A DNA stretch of 64,000 bases from Xiphophorus maculatus (lineage: Eukaryota; Chordata; Actinopteri; Cyprinodontiformes; Poeciliidae): NCBI RefSeq assembly GCF_002775205.1, contig NC_036445.1, forward strand, positions 23,726,953 to 23,790,952, in the 5' to 3' direction. The translations under genes were made by a program, and so were the position numbers. Numbering within the stretch: position 1 is the first letter of the stretch; every line of letters starts with the position of its first letter. The notes below the pieces were generated by a model that saw only the letters and a program-made list of their open reading frames with translations, was not told the DNA's origin and did not search any database. Below are positions 41,241-53,441 of the stretch, one piece after another.

Positions 41241-43215
41241 TTTAGTGAAGAAGGAAGTTGCGCTCATGTCTTTTTCAGGGAGTTTTGTGTTGTTTCCTTC
41301 ACTGGTTCTTGATGCAGCGCCACCACAGGCGAGCAGCGGAACAGGCTTTTCAAAGGATTGGTTTAGTTTGAGACAGTGAAGTGTGAAAGCAAACGCTGCA
41401 CTAGCTGAAAATGCAACAAATGTTACCAAGTCTACCACATTATCAGATGTGAAAACAGCCTAACATGTATAAAGTAAACACACATCTAGGACTGTGGCTG
41501 TTTTTTTTTTGTTTATTTTAGTAAAAGCCGCCAGTCCTTTTTCGCTGTTTTTCTTCCACAAACTTGTCGAACCTTTCTGCACCTCATGAACAGCGATTTG
41601 CTGTGTTTTCCAGCCTGACATTTTCCCTGTCTGTCAGTCTGTCCCCGGAGCCACTGCCCCCTGAGCGTCCATCTGTTTTCCAGCGTGTGTCTGCATGTGG
41701 CCCAGAATACAGAGGGAGACGAACGCTGTCAGGGGCCTACAAAGACATCGGAGTAATTTCACCTCCAGAAATCCCACCAAAGTCCTCCTTTTCCTCCCTC
41801 TTGTCTTGATGTCGTCTCTCCCCCTCCTCCTCCCCTCCTTCTGTCTCTTTATCTTTTTTCTCCCTTTGTATTTCTACTCTCTTTCATGCACCACTCTCTA
41901 TTTTTCTCTGTATCTCTGTCTCATTCCTGTGCTTGCCCTCCCTCACACCAATCCAACCACTCTCCTCTCATCTGTCTCTTTCTGTCTCTCTCTTTCTCTC
42001 CCCCCCCCTCTCTCTCGACCATACCTCAGGTACACCTGGCTGGCTGCTGAGGGTTGACACTTTAAAGACACTGGCTTCAGCTCCGGCTGCAAGTGGAATA
42101 TCAATATCCGTCGTACGAGCGCTCACCATCACCGTTCTATCTCTCACACACGGAGCAACATGGAGCACACATGCGATATCCCCAAGCACCCCGTTGACCT
42201 CCAGCGCCGTTCACTGGTGCCTCTGAATCTATCAGAGAGGATGTTCAGCGAGGTCGTGTTTGTCATGTTGCGTGGTGGCATGGGCTCAGGGACCGAGGAA
42301 CCTTGGGAAGAGGGAGCAAAGCGCCGGCCACTCCACCTCCACATTGCTTCGTTATTACAATGCACTGTTTTTTTTTTCTTTTTCTAAGTAGCATGTCCTG
42401 CATGTGTTGGTTACATCAGAGGAATTTTAAGCAGCTAACTGTAAGGCCCCCTAAGACCTTATCCGTGCATAAAAGCGTGTGTGTGGGCGTGCGTGCATTG
42501 GGGTGTGTGTGCGTGTGTGTGTGTACAGAACCCCCCTGTTTCTGTGCACCCCTGCTAAAGCCTCCATCTCCTTCCTTCAATCTTTGTTGATTTATGTTCT
42601 TTCCTTCAAAGCTGAATGGATTTCTCTGCACCTGGGAGCAATTTTTCTCTGCAGACTGACTTAGAACTTATACTTAAATCATTTAATAACTTTCTTTTTT
42701 TTCTGATTTAATAAAAAATTATCCCATAATTTCACGCACTAGCCATAACTTGTGTGTCTTTGAAACCTAACAGCTGTTTAGTAATCCAGCAAACACTTGT
42801 CTTTTATACTCATGTAAAACACTGCAGTTTTGTTGGCCTCAAAATAGCAAACCATTTATCCATAAAGGGTTTTATAGGCCGAGTTAAACTGACCTGATGC
42901 CTTCTTTGAGCCTCATGAAGCAAAGTTGGGCTTTCTCGCTTTGAAATTTCCACAACGTCAGGCCTGACACCTAGTGGATACAGAAACCGCCTGGAGGATC
43001 AAAAGTTCACAAAAACCTAAAGAAAACTAGGCAGTGCGATTTTGTTTATCCCTCTCAACTCTTATACCCCCAAAATAAAAACCAGTGTAACTAAAATGCA
43101 TTCAAAAGTCCATAGAATCCACCTCTGTGTAATCCATAGAAAATATAAGGGAATAAACAGCATCATGAAGACCAGCGAACACAGCAGGCAGGTCAGAGAC
43201 AAACCCAAAGAGATG
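40521..43215. other. Desert segment with simple repeats
   Basis: Poly-T at about 41209-41237, CT-rich runs at about 41800-42020 and a TG-rich tract at about 42477-42522. No gene recognised. The frames here arise from low-complexity sequence. Confidence 0.4.
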
Positions 43216-43221
43216 TTTTTA

Positions 43222-43300
43222 TCGATAAGTCAATCAATCAAGTTTATTTGTATTGTATATTTCAGCAACAAGGCAGTTCAAAGTGCTTTACTTCATAAAA
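43222..43300 (-). mobile_element. LINE 3' end, antisense, L2/Rex1-like
   Basis: TCAATCAATCAAGTTTATTT followed by TTTCAGCAACAAGGCAGTTC and AAAGTGCTTTAC is the reverse complement of a LINE tail ending in TTGATTGA repeats. Confidence 0.55.
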
Positions 43301-43559
43301 CCAAAAGTAAAAAGTCACCAAAACATCATACAGTCACCGATTTGAGAAACCAGTCACAAATGTCACATTTTGTCCATCATCAAAATCATCAATGCACATC
43401 AAATATGTTGGTCAATGTGTCCATTGATTATGATTCAAAAGCAACTCTAAACAGATGGAGGGCTTTCTACCCGGTGTTTCAGCTGCTTTGCAGTTTTCTG
43501 GCTACGATTTTGTTCTGATATAATATCCCAAACTGGAAGGATCTCACAGAGCTCCGGTC

Positions 43560-44020
43560 AGCTCAAATTGCAAATGCTGCAAACCTTCCAAGACACGGTC
43601 AACCACCTAAACCGACCTTTACCGCAGCCGAGGAGAGCGTTAATGAGCCTAGTAACCCATGGTAACTCTGGAGAAGCTGCAGAGGTAAACAGGCCAGGTG
43701 GAAAAAACTGCTGCTGGTCACAAATCGGAAGAAAGTCATACGAAGTCCTCTGTCATTCTAAGTACCAGGTATAGAATACATGTGGAAGAAGGCCATCCTG
43801 GATTAAAACCTGTTAAGAGGCCACAAGATGTGAGAGTTGAGGTTCACCTTTGAAACTGTAGATCCAAAAATAATGATATGTTGGAATGGCTCACTCAAAG
43901 TCCAGACCCAAAATATAATTGAGAATATGTGTCACAGTTTTGAAAACCAATGCTTGAAGATCTTCTCTGTCCAGTCGGACTGAGCTGGAGCTATTTTTTA
44001 AAGTGCACATTTTCTGCAGC
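43560..44020 (+). mobile_element. Decayed Tc1/mariner transposase relic
   Basis: CCTTCCAAGACACGGTCAAC, GTAACCCATGGTAACTCTGG, CTCACTCAAAGTCCAGACCC and GACTGAGCTGGAGCTATTTT are successive sense segments of a Tc1 transposase gene. Deletions and frameshifts have reduced it to about 460 bp. Confidence 0.7.
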
Positions 44021-44030
44021 TATGCAGTAG

Positions 44031-44064
44031 TTTATTGGTATTTCCTCATAAAAATACCAATAAA
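44031..44064. repeat. Perfect hairpin, 13 bp arms
   Basis: TTTATTGGTATTT (44031-44043) pairs exactly with 44052-44064. The loop is 8 bases. It sits just past the Tc1 relic. Confidence 0.93.
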
Positions 44065-44549
44065 GTCCTCTGGAATTTGTGTTTGTGATGTGACAAAATC
44101 TATAAATGCTCTAAACTCTTTTCTGTTTCCATTAAAGAATGCCCCCTCTTAATCCAGCAGCAACAAAAAACATGATCAGCGTTTCTTTTTCTTTTTTATT
44201 ATGGCGCTGTGGACAAGTTTGTGCCAACAAATTAACAGCAGCATAACACTCTTTCGGCGAGGGAAGGAAACATTTTATTGGTCGCATGTTTAATTAGCAA
44301 ATGGGATATTTAGACAGTTATGCGGACTATAACCGAACGGCTGATGTGTGAATGAACAAACCACTCGATCACCATGACTGTCTGGGGAAAGTGGAAGCAA
44401 AGAATTAGTTGTAACATTAGTTGTAATTCCTCCGAATTTTAATGACAATGCATCTGATTTTTTATATGTACATATATTTTTTTTATGCAGATCATGGCTT
44501 CCTCTTTTTCTCAGAGTTTTCATTGAAAGCAGCAGAGAGCACTGAAATA

Positions 44550-44980
44550 AAGGACTTGCAAGAGGATTTACACCACAAAAGTTTACGCTGCGTAACTGTG
44601 GCAACACATGAGTGTATTCGGTCTTATCGGTCTCTTAGGTCCGCAGATCAGCTGCTTTTGGAGGTACCGAGATCAAGAAGGAAGCTCAGAGGGGACAGGG
44701 CTTTCTCTGTCATGGGCCCCAAATTATGGAACAACTTGCCTTTGCAGGTCAGGGAGGCCCCTTCACTGTCCACTTTTAAAGCTCGTCTTAAAACCCATCT
44801 ATTTTATTTGGCTTTCAACTCTAGCGGGATCTAGTTTTAAATTGTATGTTTTTTGTTTTTAAACTGTAAGTTTTTATTTTATGCTTTTTATTGTTATGTT
44901 GTGTTTTGATGTACAGCACTTTGTATCAGCTGTGGTTGTTTTAAAGTGCTTTATAAATAAAGTTGGTATGGTATGGTATT
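44550..44980 (+). mobile_element. 5'-truncated L2-type LINE, 3' end
   Basis: One frame from about 44630 to 44833 reads RSLRSADQLLLEVPRSRRKL, then GDRAFSVMGPKLWNNLPLQV, then STFKARLKTHLFYLAF. This is the C-terminus of L2/CR1-type reverse transcriptase proteins. It is followed by a short 3' UTR (TACAGCACTTTGTATCAG, AAAGTGCTTTATAAATAAAG) and a GGTAT tandem tail. The frame is intact, which suggests a fairly recent insertion, but the polymerase domain is missing. Confidence 0.8.
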
Positions 44981-47467
44981 CCTGGTAGAGTGGCTGTCTT
45001 AAGTGCGTTATATCAATAGATAAATCTGTTTGGACTAAACTCTCTCATTGTTTGAAAGCTCAGAGTGTGACCACATGGTAGCAATCTGTGTCTTCAAAAT
45101 AAACTGACCTGAAATAGCAAGGATTACAGACGTCTGTGGTCCATAAATCCAAATTGCCTCGGCTTTAAGGGTTTGTGGAGCTTTTGACACAGTATAGCTC
45201 AAATCATAACCCATCTCTCTGGGCAATGACTCACTCCATGGAAAAAAAAGAAGAAGAAGAAGAAGTCAGTGGTAGAAAATCATAGGAATTTATCCAGCTT
45301 TGTCTGACTCTTCTCTGGAAGTGAAGCTTGTTTTGGGCTGTAAGTCTCAGCAAGCTTAGTCAAGCACAGAATTGCCCCGCCACCCCCAGCCCTCCACCCC
45401 CAGGGCACCAGCGCGAGGCCATCTAAAGAGAAGTGACAGAGTGACAGGCCGGTGCACATGCAGCCCAAACTTCACAACGGAACAACAAGGAGGAGATTTT
45501 TTTTGGGAGAAACCGTGGAATCGGAGCAATATCTGGTGCTGGGAGGCGTGAGGAGGCGCCAGCGGCCATTATCGTTTCAACAAAGAAGATTTTAATACCT
45601 TTTTTTTTCTTCTTCTTTTTACTCCTCTGCAGAGCTGGGGAGACTGATGAAAATGTTCTTCAGCAGTTTCCCATTGATTTAATAAAAAGGGCCTTAACTG
45701 AGCAAACACTGATGAAAGGGAATCATTATCCGGGCTTGTATGAGGTCCAGAGCGTTCCGATTCTTCCATATTTATTGCCAGTGGTTTGTCTCATCTGCAG
45801 CCCTCGAGATGTTTTTGAAAAACACCACACACATTTTACAGGGGGTGAGGGGGGGACTGTTATAAATTAAACTAAGTATGGACTATTTACAGTGACTTTC
45901 AAACTATTTCCTAGCACTTGTTGTTGAGATTGACCAACACAATGCAGTGCACCATGGGATTAAAGGAAAAAAATGCATTTCAAAATTATTTACAAATAAT
46001 CTGAAAAGATACTTGTGCATTTTTACCCCCCCACCCCCAAAAAAACAAACAAACAAACAAACAAACAAAAAAAACAAGGTATTTACCACAGACACCACAG
46101 ATCATGGTGGTCTGTGGTGTGCTTTTCAAATATTCACAAAAATACACTAAAAATCATTCAACTGTATAATTATGAAAAACTTTGTGTCACCAAAAGCTCA
46201 TTTAAAACTTGTAGTTATAAGAAAATGGAAAAAAAAAAAGTGAAAACGGTACATTTTTGCAAAGCCCTGAAAGGGGAGCAGTTACATAAAGTTAAGCACA
46301 GACTGAACTCTCAGTTACTTTTGAAAAGACATTTCACTTTACTAAGGTGACACATTTCCCCTCCCATTCACCACGCACACAAATCAGTGAGACTTAACCC
46401 CCTTGTGTATTCCTTCTATTAAATCAGGAGAAGATAATCATTTGGTGATACGAGGGACGCAACAATGGTAGTGGGCGGCAACAGTATTTTTGATCTTTTC
46501 TCTCTTTTTTTCTCTTTTCTTTTTCTTTTTGCTCCTGTATGAAAAAAAAGAGCTTTGCAGCAGCGTCGACTTTTAATATAACTTGTTGCCTGCAGGCAGA
46601 CATTAATGAGTCCTTTTTTGTCAAGGTGAAGGAACAGAGACAGCAGGCAATATGCCCAAGCTTAAAAGGATGCAATCACAGAAGTGAATGGGTGTAATGT
46701 GTGGGTGATGAGTTGAGACTGCTTTGCGTTCAAAGCAAAGACGCTAAGCTTTCTCTCTCTCTCTCTCTCTTTACAAAACAAGATCTGTGGCACAGCTGAA
46801 ACACGCTTATTTGTTGGGAGTCTCAAAGTAAAAGCTAACCAGCAGCGTCCGCAATAAATCTATTGTTTGATTGCTGACGATAAACGCAAATCGAACTTTC
46901 CAAGCAGTTTTGCTCTCAGGTTGTTCTTGGTATTGGTTTGGACGGCGCAGCCACTAGATGGTGCTGTTTAGTTGCTGCTGCTGTGTGAGAAAGTTTTCCT
47001 GGCTGCAATGCCGGGATTGTCATCACTTATCACCTATTAGCCGGCTAATATTTAACCTTAACTTTAGGGTGCTTGCTTTTGCATCAGACGCAGCACGCAA
47101 ACTGTATCGTTTTGAGACTAAGCCGCGGATTCACACGCTGAATAAAAGCCTGTGCCCACGTGTAGCTCAAGCGGCGCATTGTGTCTGATTTGCCATGCTC
47201 GGTACAAAAGCTCTGGTACAAGGAAAACACGGCTTATCTGTAAAACTCGATGGCTGAAAGCGCTTTTTTTTTATTGTTTGTTTTTGTTGCTTTTCTTTTC
47301 TCTGCCCACGTTTCAGGAACGCGCTTTGATTCCTCTCCAGCTGTAAAAGGGGAACGAGCAGACAATCCCATTGCCACCTTGTGTGGACGTCCTCCACAAA
47401 AAGCCTGAGCAGATCGGGGCCTTTTTCTACCTCAGGGAGGGAAACACAAAACAAACGGGGATGGAAA

Positions 47468-47505
<38 letters not shown>

Positions 47506-48592
47506 CGCAGCCGAAGGGTAAAGCGAGCATCTTTTTGCTCAATAAGAGTTCTCATGAACACCATCTGTAAAAAAGTGAAGCCAGATCCTTCATTTCTTTT
47601 TTCCTCAGCTTGACTCCCAAACATCCCAATGAACCTGAAGCGACTTGTTTGTAAATCAGAGCAAGAATATTGTGTCCCTTCTTGTTGAATGCCAGGCTCC
47701 TAATTTCTCTGTTTATGTTGCTTCGACTGTAACATAATCTTGTTTTTTTTATACCCCTGTGAGCTGCTGCAGCCAGCCTGGCAGAGCGAGCAGACAGCCA
47801 AAAAAAAAAAAAAAAGTGTTATAAGCTGCTCCTACTGATACAGTCATGTACCATGACAGAGATACAGACGACAGAAAGGCAAGCTACATAGGTGAAAGGG
47901 GAGATCACGTCAACTTGACACAGACATTGAGGAGGAAGTTTAGAAAGAAAGACGTGTAGGTGATGGAGTCAGTCGGATTCTCAGAAAGTTCTCTTCCATG
48001 TCACATGCGAGTCTGCGGCGCTGTTTTCCAAAGAGAGCGGCTCTATTTTTAGGGGCAGGAATGCACGCAGGCCTCGCGGAAAGAGACCGTAACAACAAAC
48101 AGTGTGCAGCACTCTGCCTGCAAAGAGAGAGAAGCACATGCAAGTCGCACAGCATCACCACAACAACGAGGAAAAGAAAGTACAGCAGAATGCCAAGATG
48201 TCTTTTTTTTTTTTTTTTTTTTTTTTTTAATCTGACCTTGTTTTAAAGAGGGCACCCTCTGCAGAAAACAACCAAGACAACAAAAATACGAGCAGACAGG
48301 TAAGAGATGTTTGGGAGGATGGTTTTATGATCAGGAATGTGGCATTTCATGTGTTGTATAGAGAAACTGAATAATTTTTTTTCCAGACAAAGTGTAGTAC
48401 TGATGGATTGCATTTTTATTATTATTTTTTATTTGCATAAAACAACACGTTGCTGCATTTTAATAAAGCATAAAATGAAAAAAGGCAAAGACATTTTGAA
48501 ACACACCAGTGACTGTTTAAGCCAGAAATCCGGATGAGTAACTCAGTCTGATCAGATATGCACAGCCACTTTAAAAAAATATATATATACAG

Positions 48593-48642
48593 TACAGACC
48601 AAAAGTTTGGACACACAGTTGTGTACAAACTTTTGGTCTGTA
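48593..48642. mobile_element. Minimal Tc1-end palindrome
   Basis: ACAGACCAAAAGTTTG at 48594-48609 pairs exactly with 48626-48641, and the inner bases GACACACA/TGTGTA also nearly pair. The sequence is the terminal inverted repeat of a fish Tc1 family, so this looks like both ends joined after loss of the entire interior. Confidence 0.65.
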
Positions 48643-48842
48643 GCTACTGTATATACTGTATATCTTAAAGCAGAAGTGCTGAAAGTGCCTGTAAAAACAA
48701 ACTACAAGACTGCAAGTGTTTTTGCACAAGCTCAGCGGTGTTCAAGACGTAGTCAAAGCACCACAGGTGGGACTTAGGTTATTTGGTAGCTGAAATTTAA
48801 ATGCTACATTATCTTAGCAGAGCTTAAAAGCACCAACGGTCA

Positions 48843-48874
48843 AAATACTGATTTGATTAAGCAAATCAGTATTT
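48843..48874. repeat. Perfect hairpin, 13 bp arms
   Basis: AAATACTGATTTG pairs exactly with CAAATCAGTATTT. The loop is ATTAAG. Confidence 0.95.
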
Positions 48875-49807
48875 GCCTCAACAGAAACTAGTCAAGAGAG
48901 AAGTGCAGTGGAGAACAGGAACTCCATGTAAACTAAAGCTGACCAGTAACAAGTGCTGTTCATGTTCAATGTGCTTTTGAAGATTAAATATTGGAAATGA
49001 GAATGAGAATGACATTTAGGTCATGTTACAAATCAAAGTCAGAAAAACATTAGAATTTAGTCATTTATACGTTAAGTAGCCATGCTAGTTCATGTTAGCA
49101 ATACAAGCTTATAACCAAGAATTTTCTCCTTTACTTACTTTTTTAAATTGCTTTGGCAACATGTTCAACACAAGTGGGTGTGAAAAAAGAGAACTCTTCT
49201 GAAGGGCAAATAAACCGTTTCGGAAAGCAGCCATCTTGGATTTTTAAGGTTGATAAGAAACCTCTGACTTTCCCACATTTTGTTAATTACTACAATTTGA
49301 AACTTGAAAATGAGTGAACTGGTTAAACTCAATTCCTCACACAAAAACATTTAGCTCTTTTTGGTTTACAGCAGCTTTAAAAGGCCCGTCAGAAAGGGGG
49401 TGCTTGAGAAACTTGGTAATTCCTACTGTGGAACTTGTCATAAAACATTTGAAAACCACTGTATTTGACATTTGCGATGAAGATACAAGGAATCCAATAA
49501 ATCCAGGTGACTGTCCAGAATGCTGGTTAGTTTAGGAAACAGGCAGTGAAAAATGAAGGAATGCTAGCATGTTTCTAAGAATGAAGTTCTATTCAGTCTG
49601 TTAAAGTTATTGTAATTTTTCTCTAAAATTACATGAATTATTTAATGTCATCTGCAACAATTGGAAAAACAAAATCTTTACCATCAAACTTTATAATTTA
49701 AGCTCTGAAATGCTGAGCAATACCTCAGAACAGGCGTGTGAAACCATAAGGGCGGAACAACACATACAAACATGAAACCAAATGGGTTGGCATGATCTGT
49801 TCTCAGC

Positions 49808-52800
49808 ATGGATCCACCTGGTGCTGAGGTCCTTCACTACAGTGATGAGGAACAGTCCTCCACCCTGCTTCTGAGGCTGCACAAACTGAGGGCGGAGAAC
49901 ATCCTGACAGACGTCATCCTGTGTGCTGGTCACACTGAAATCCCCTGCCACCGTAACGTCTTGGCGTCCAGCAGCGCCTACTTCCGAGCCATGTTCTGCA
50001 ACGACTTCATGGAGACGCGACAAACCAAGGTTGATATAAAAGGAGTTGGACCTGTCATTCTGACCAGTATTGTGGACTATGTTTACACAGGACTCATTAG
50101 CATCAGCCTGGATAATGTGCTTCATCTAATGCAGGCGGCGTCCATGCTGCAATTTGGCCGTCTTTTTGAGGCCTGCTCCTGTTTCCTTCAGTCACAGCTG
50201 AGACCGGACAACTGTTTGAGCATGTTCAGACTCTCAGATGTGATGAATTGTGACAGTCTGAGAAAAAAAGCTAAAGAGATGGCCATGGAGAGCTTTACTG
50301 ACGTGTCCTCGTCTGAGGACCTGTGCGAGCTTTCTTTACAGGAACTAATGGGGTACCTGGAGGATGACAGCCTTTGCGCTCAGGAGGAGCAGGTTTTTGA
50401 GACACTTATTGGTTGGATCCGTCATGATCCCGTCTCCAGGCGGGGGACCATAAGCAGCCTTTTCAAAAAGGTCCGTCTTCGACATTTACACCCTACCTAC
50501 CTCTTCCAGTTCATTGCAAACGATCCTCTGATCCAGTCCTCCACCCTCTGCACCGAGATCATTGAATCTGTAAGGCGTCTCATGTTTTCGATTGGCACAA
50601 GAAGCATCAGGGACTTTGTGGTTGACTTTAAACCTCTCTGGGCTGCACCACAGCGCTGCAGCTATGATGACACCTTGGTGGTGGTTGGAGGAAGAAGGAA
50701 TAACGAGCTGACTTCGAGGGAGGCGCTGGTTTTCGATGAGAAGAAGCAGAAGTGGCAGCGGCTCACCAAGCTGCCTGTACGTCTTTACAAAGCCTCCTAC
50801 GTAGCCCTTCACAGCATACTGTACGTTCTGGGAGGCTTGACCACAAACACAAGCAGCAGCCAAGTCAGCCGGACGGTGTACACCCTCTCCCTCAAGACCA
50901 ACCAGTGGAGGACAGCAGAGCCCATGTTGGAGCCTCGCTTTGCCCACCAGAGCGTTTTCTACCTGCACTTCATCTTCGTCCTGGGTGGGCTCGGGTCTGA
51001 TAGACACCTGACAGCCAGTGTTGAAAGGTGAGATCTTAGTCAAAGCCTTCTGGTGGTAATAAAAGTGAGGTGCAACAGTAAAAACATTCACAAACAATCT
51101 CCCAACATTGTTTTAAGGTACAACAGTATGTTCAACCAATGGGAAGCCGTGGCACCAATGCCAGAGACGGTGCTGTATCCTGCGGTTGCCGCTACCAACC
51201 AGAGAATCTACATGTTTGGAGGACAGGATGCCACACACAACCCTGTCAGACTGATACAGGTGAACTTAGGGGACAAACATCTCCTTGTTACTTTGATTTC
51301 TCCTTTTGTCCCCATTCATTGACTCATCTATTGTCTCTCCCCTCCCTCCAACCATAGGTATATCACATTGGCAGGAACATGTGGTGTACGATGGAGAACA
51401 GAACAGTGAAGAACGTGTCTGCTCCTGCTGTTGTTCTGGACGAAAAAATCTACATCATTGGCGGTAGGTAAATGGAGCAAATACTTTTTAAAACCAAAAA
51501 CAGAAGATGGAACTATACTTTGGAAAACATGGTTTACAAAAATAGTAAGGCTTCTGTAGTTAGAATGACTATAATAAATGTTTGAAAAACGTCAAACATT
51601 GCTAAAGTCGACAGCAACCTTTGGTCTGGGAGCGTTAGCAGGGAGCTGTCAGCAGGGGACCTTCTGGGTCAATAAGGCGACGATGTATTCAGAGGCCAGG
51701 CCATTTAAAGCTTTGAAGGTGAGAGAGAAGATTTAGAAATCAATTCAGAATCTGTCAAGCAACCAGTGAAGGGAGGAGAGCAAGTACAGCTTTCATGTCC
51801 TTTAGACCTGTAATGAGTTTAGCTGCAGCAGGTTGAGGCAGCTTGGAGAGAGGGGAAGCAGCTTTGACTAATACCCGAGTAAACTGCATTTCAGACTTTA
51901 AGGTGAAGGGAGACGCAACTGTAAAGCTGAAGGAAATGACCGGATATTTGAGGCTGCCAAGGTGGAACCAACAAGGCCGAGTGACGGCTTTAAATTAAGA
52001 ATCAAACTTAAGCTTAGGATCAAATATGACTGTTTGATTCATAGCAGCATGAGCAACTTTAACTAACAGACGATATTTGATAGAATAGCACTGAAATAAT
52101 TAGGTGGGACAACCAAAAATCACATTGACTAATTTTAAGAAAATTTTGGGCCTGTTTAGAATGTAATGGCAAGAAGACAAACTGCAGCTATTATTTCATG
52201 GGCATCCAAGTATCATCCGCGTGAATGGTGCACCATCTAAATACTAACAAAAGGAATCATGTAATGGAGAATAGAATTGGCCCAAATATTGGTCCCTGAG
52301 GGACACCAGAACTCAATTCAGCTACCATCCATCCATCCATCCATCCATCCATCCATCCATCCATCCATCCATCCATCCATCCATCCATTTTCTAAAACCC
52401 TTGTCCCTAGTGGAGTCAGGAGGGGTGCTGGTGCCTGTCTCCAGCGAACGTTTTGAGCGAGAGGCGGGTTCACCCTGGACAGGTCGCCAGTCTGTCGCAG
52501 CAATTCAGCCACTAATGTATGGTTAAAATGAAGAAACCCAAAACTGTGTAATGTGATGTAAATCAATAGGTGAGTCCTCGATACCATTCCACAGCTGTAG
52601 AAACAACAACACTAGAGTTGTAACTGAACGAATCGAAACTGATGCACCAGCACCAAATAATGGACACTGCACTTTACAGAGTTCAATAACGAGAAAAGAG
52701 TGCAATTAAATCCAAAATTACTCAGAACCCTAATAGATTTAGATTTGAATTAACCTATTAATTTTACCAATGAAAAAATCTCTAAAGAACCTTCTTACAA

Positions 52801-53441
52801 AGTTTTCTGGCATTTTGCAAATAGAAATAATTCCAGTAATTTGAACTGTCCTAAATCAAGAAAAGTGTGGTCGGGTTTAACTTCCGGCAATGAGAAAAAA
52901 ACCCCTCAAAACGTGTATGTGTCCTTTTATTCTGTGTATGTAAGTATTTGCTTTCACCTGAAATTGTAGATACTTATAGTTGTTTCTGAAATATGTTTGC
53001 CCGTTTAAAAACGATCTCTTGGGGTTCAGCATACGAAGGAAAACATATTACGCGCACGTTTGGTTTTAAATGCCTCTGTGGATTGCGACACTGTCCTGGA
53101 GCGCCTCGTGCTGCACCTCTCTCTCTCATATTAATGCCTCTGCTGTCACAGGATACACCAGGCGAGTGATGGCCTACGACACCGAGGCCAACAGGTTCGC
53201 TAAGTGTGCCAGCCTGAAGGAGCGGAGGATGCACCACGCTGCCACCGGCCTCAACAACAAGCTCTACGTAACAGGCGGGCGCTACGTCAGCGGCCATGAC
53301 GCCGTAGAGGACACGGACACTTTCGAGTGCTTTGACCCAAAGACAGACACTTGGACATGTAAAGGGAGGTTGCCCTTTAAACTATTTGACCACGGATGCC
53401 TGACTCTGACATGCGTCACGCAGAATTGGAAGAAATCATAA
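49808..53441 (+). CDS. klhl38: KLHL38, BTB-BACK-Kelch protein, four coding exons
   Basis: Kelch-like protein. By family rule it is a substrate adaptor for CUL3-RING ubiquitin ligases; in vertebrates KLHL38 is mainly a striated-muscle gene. Coding exons are 49808-51027, 51118-51259, 51358-51463 and 53152-53441, all GT-AG and phase-consistent, giving 585 aa against about 581 in human. The N-terminal BTB domain starts near residue 32 ([11 protein letters not shown], then [17 protein letters not shown]). The BACK domain follows ([13 protein letters not shown] to about residue 250), and kelch blades run from about residue 286 ([12 protein letters not shown]) to the C-terminus. Blade motifs visible are [31 protein letters not shown] and LYVTGGRY. 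The 51463/53152 junction recreates GGYTRR, conserved in the family. Intron 3 carries a LINE relic and a CCAT repeat. The start is set by the conserved distance to the BTB domain. Confidence 0.96.
51620..52316 (-). mobile_element. L2/CR1-type LINE reverse-transcriptase relic
   Basis: Read on the minus strand, 52291-52316 gives a GVPQG-type motif ([11 protein letters not shown]). About 90 bp on, near 52215, GCGGATGATAC encodes the ADD of the polymerase active site. At 51690-51780 it reads LHPSLHWLPVRFRIDFK and [15 protein letters not shown], the C-terminal L2 segment. Frames are broken between these motifs. It lies antisense in KLHL38 intron 3. Confidence 0.75.
52325..52388 (+). repeat. (CCAT)n microsatellite with LINE-like flank
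   Basis: About 16 CCAT units. The flank 52389-52500 (TTTTCTAAAACCCTTGTCCC, GGACAGGTCGCCAGTCTGTC) is the reverse complement of a common fish retroposon 3' end that terminates in GGAT-type repeats. The microsatellite was therefore probably seeded by that tail. Confidence 0.8.

Larger units (their letters stand above)
44985..49700. other. Desert segment before KLHL38
   Basis: Decayed Tc1-type terminal words occur at about 45890-46280. There is a CT repeat at about 46757-46771 and poly-T runs at about 47470-47499 and 48200-48228. Hairpins lie at 48593-48642 and 48843-48874. No gene recognised. The KLHL38 promoter is probably in the last part, but I see no clear TATA box or MEF2 site. Confidence 0.4.

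Noticed and set aside
43042-43518. 158-codon + strand frame
   Set aside because: It crosses an antisense LINE tail at 43222-43300, so a real gene is unlikely.
10300-49700. Possible TRIB1 or MYC-region gene in the desert
   Set aside because: I looked for kinase-like or other known 8q24 protein motifs in the frames and found none.
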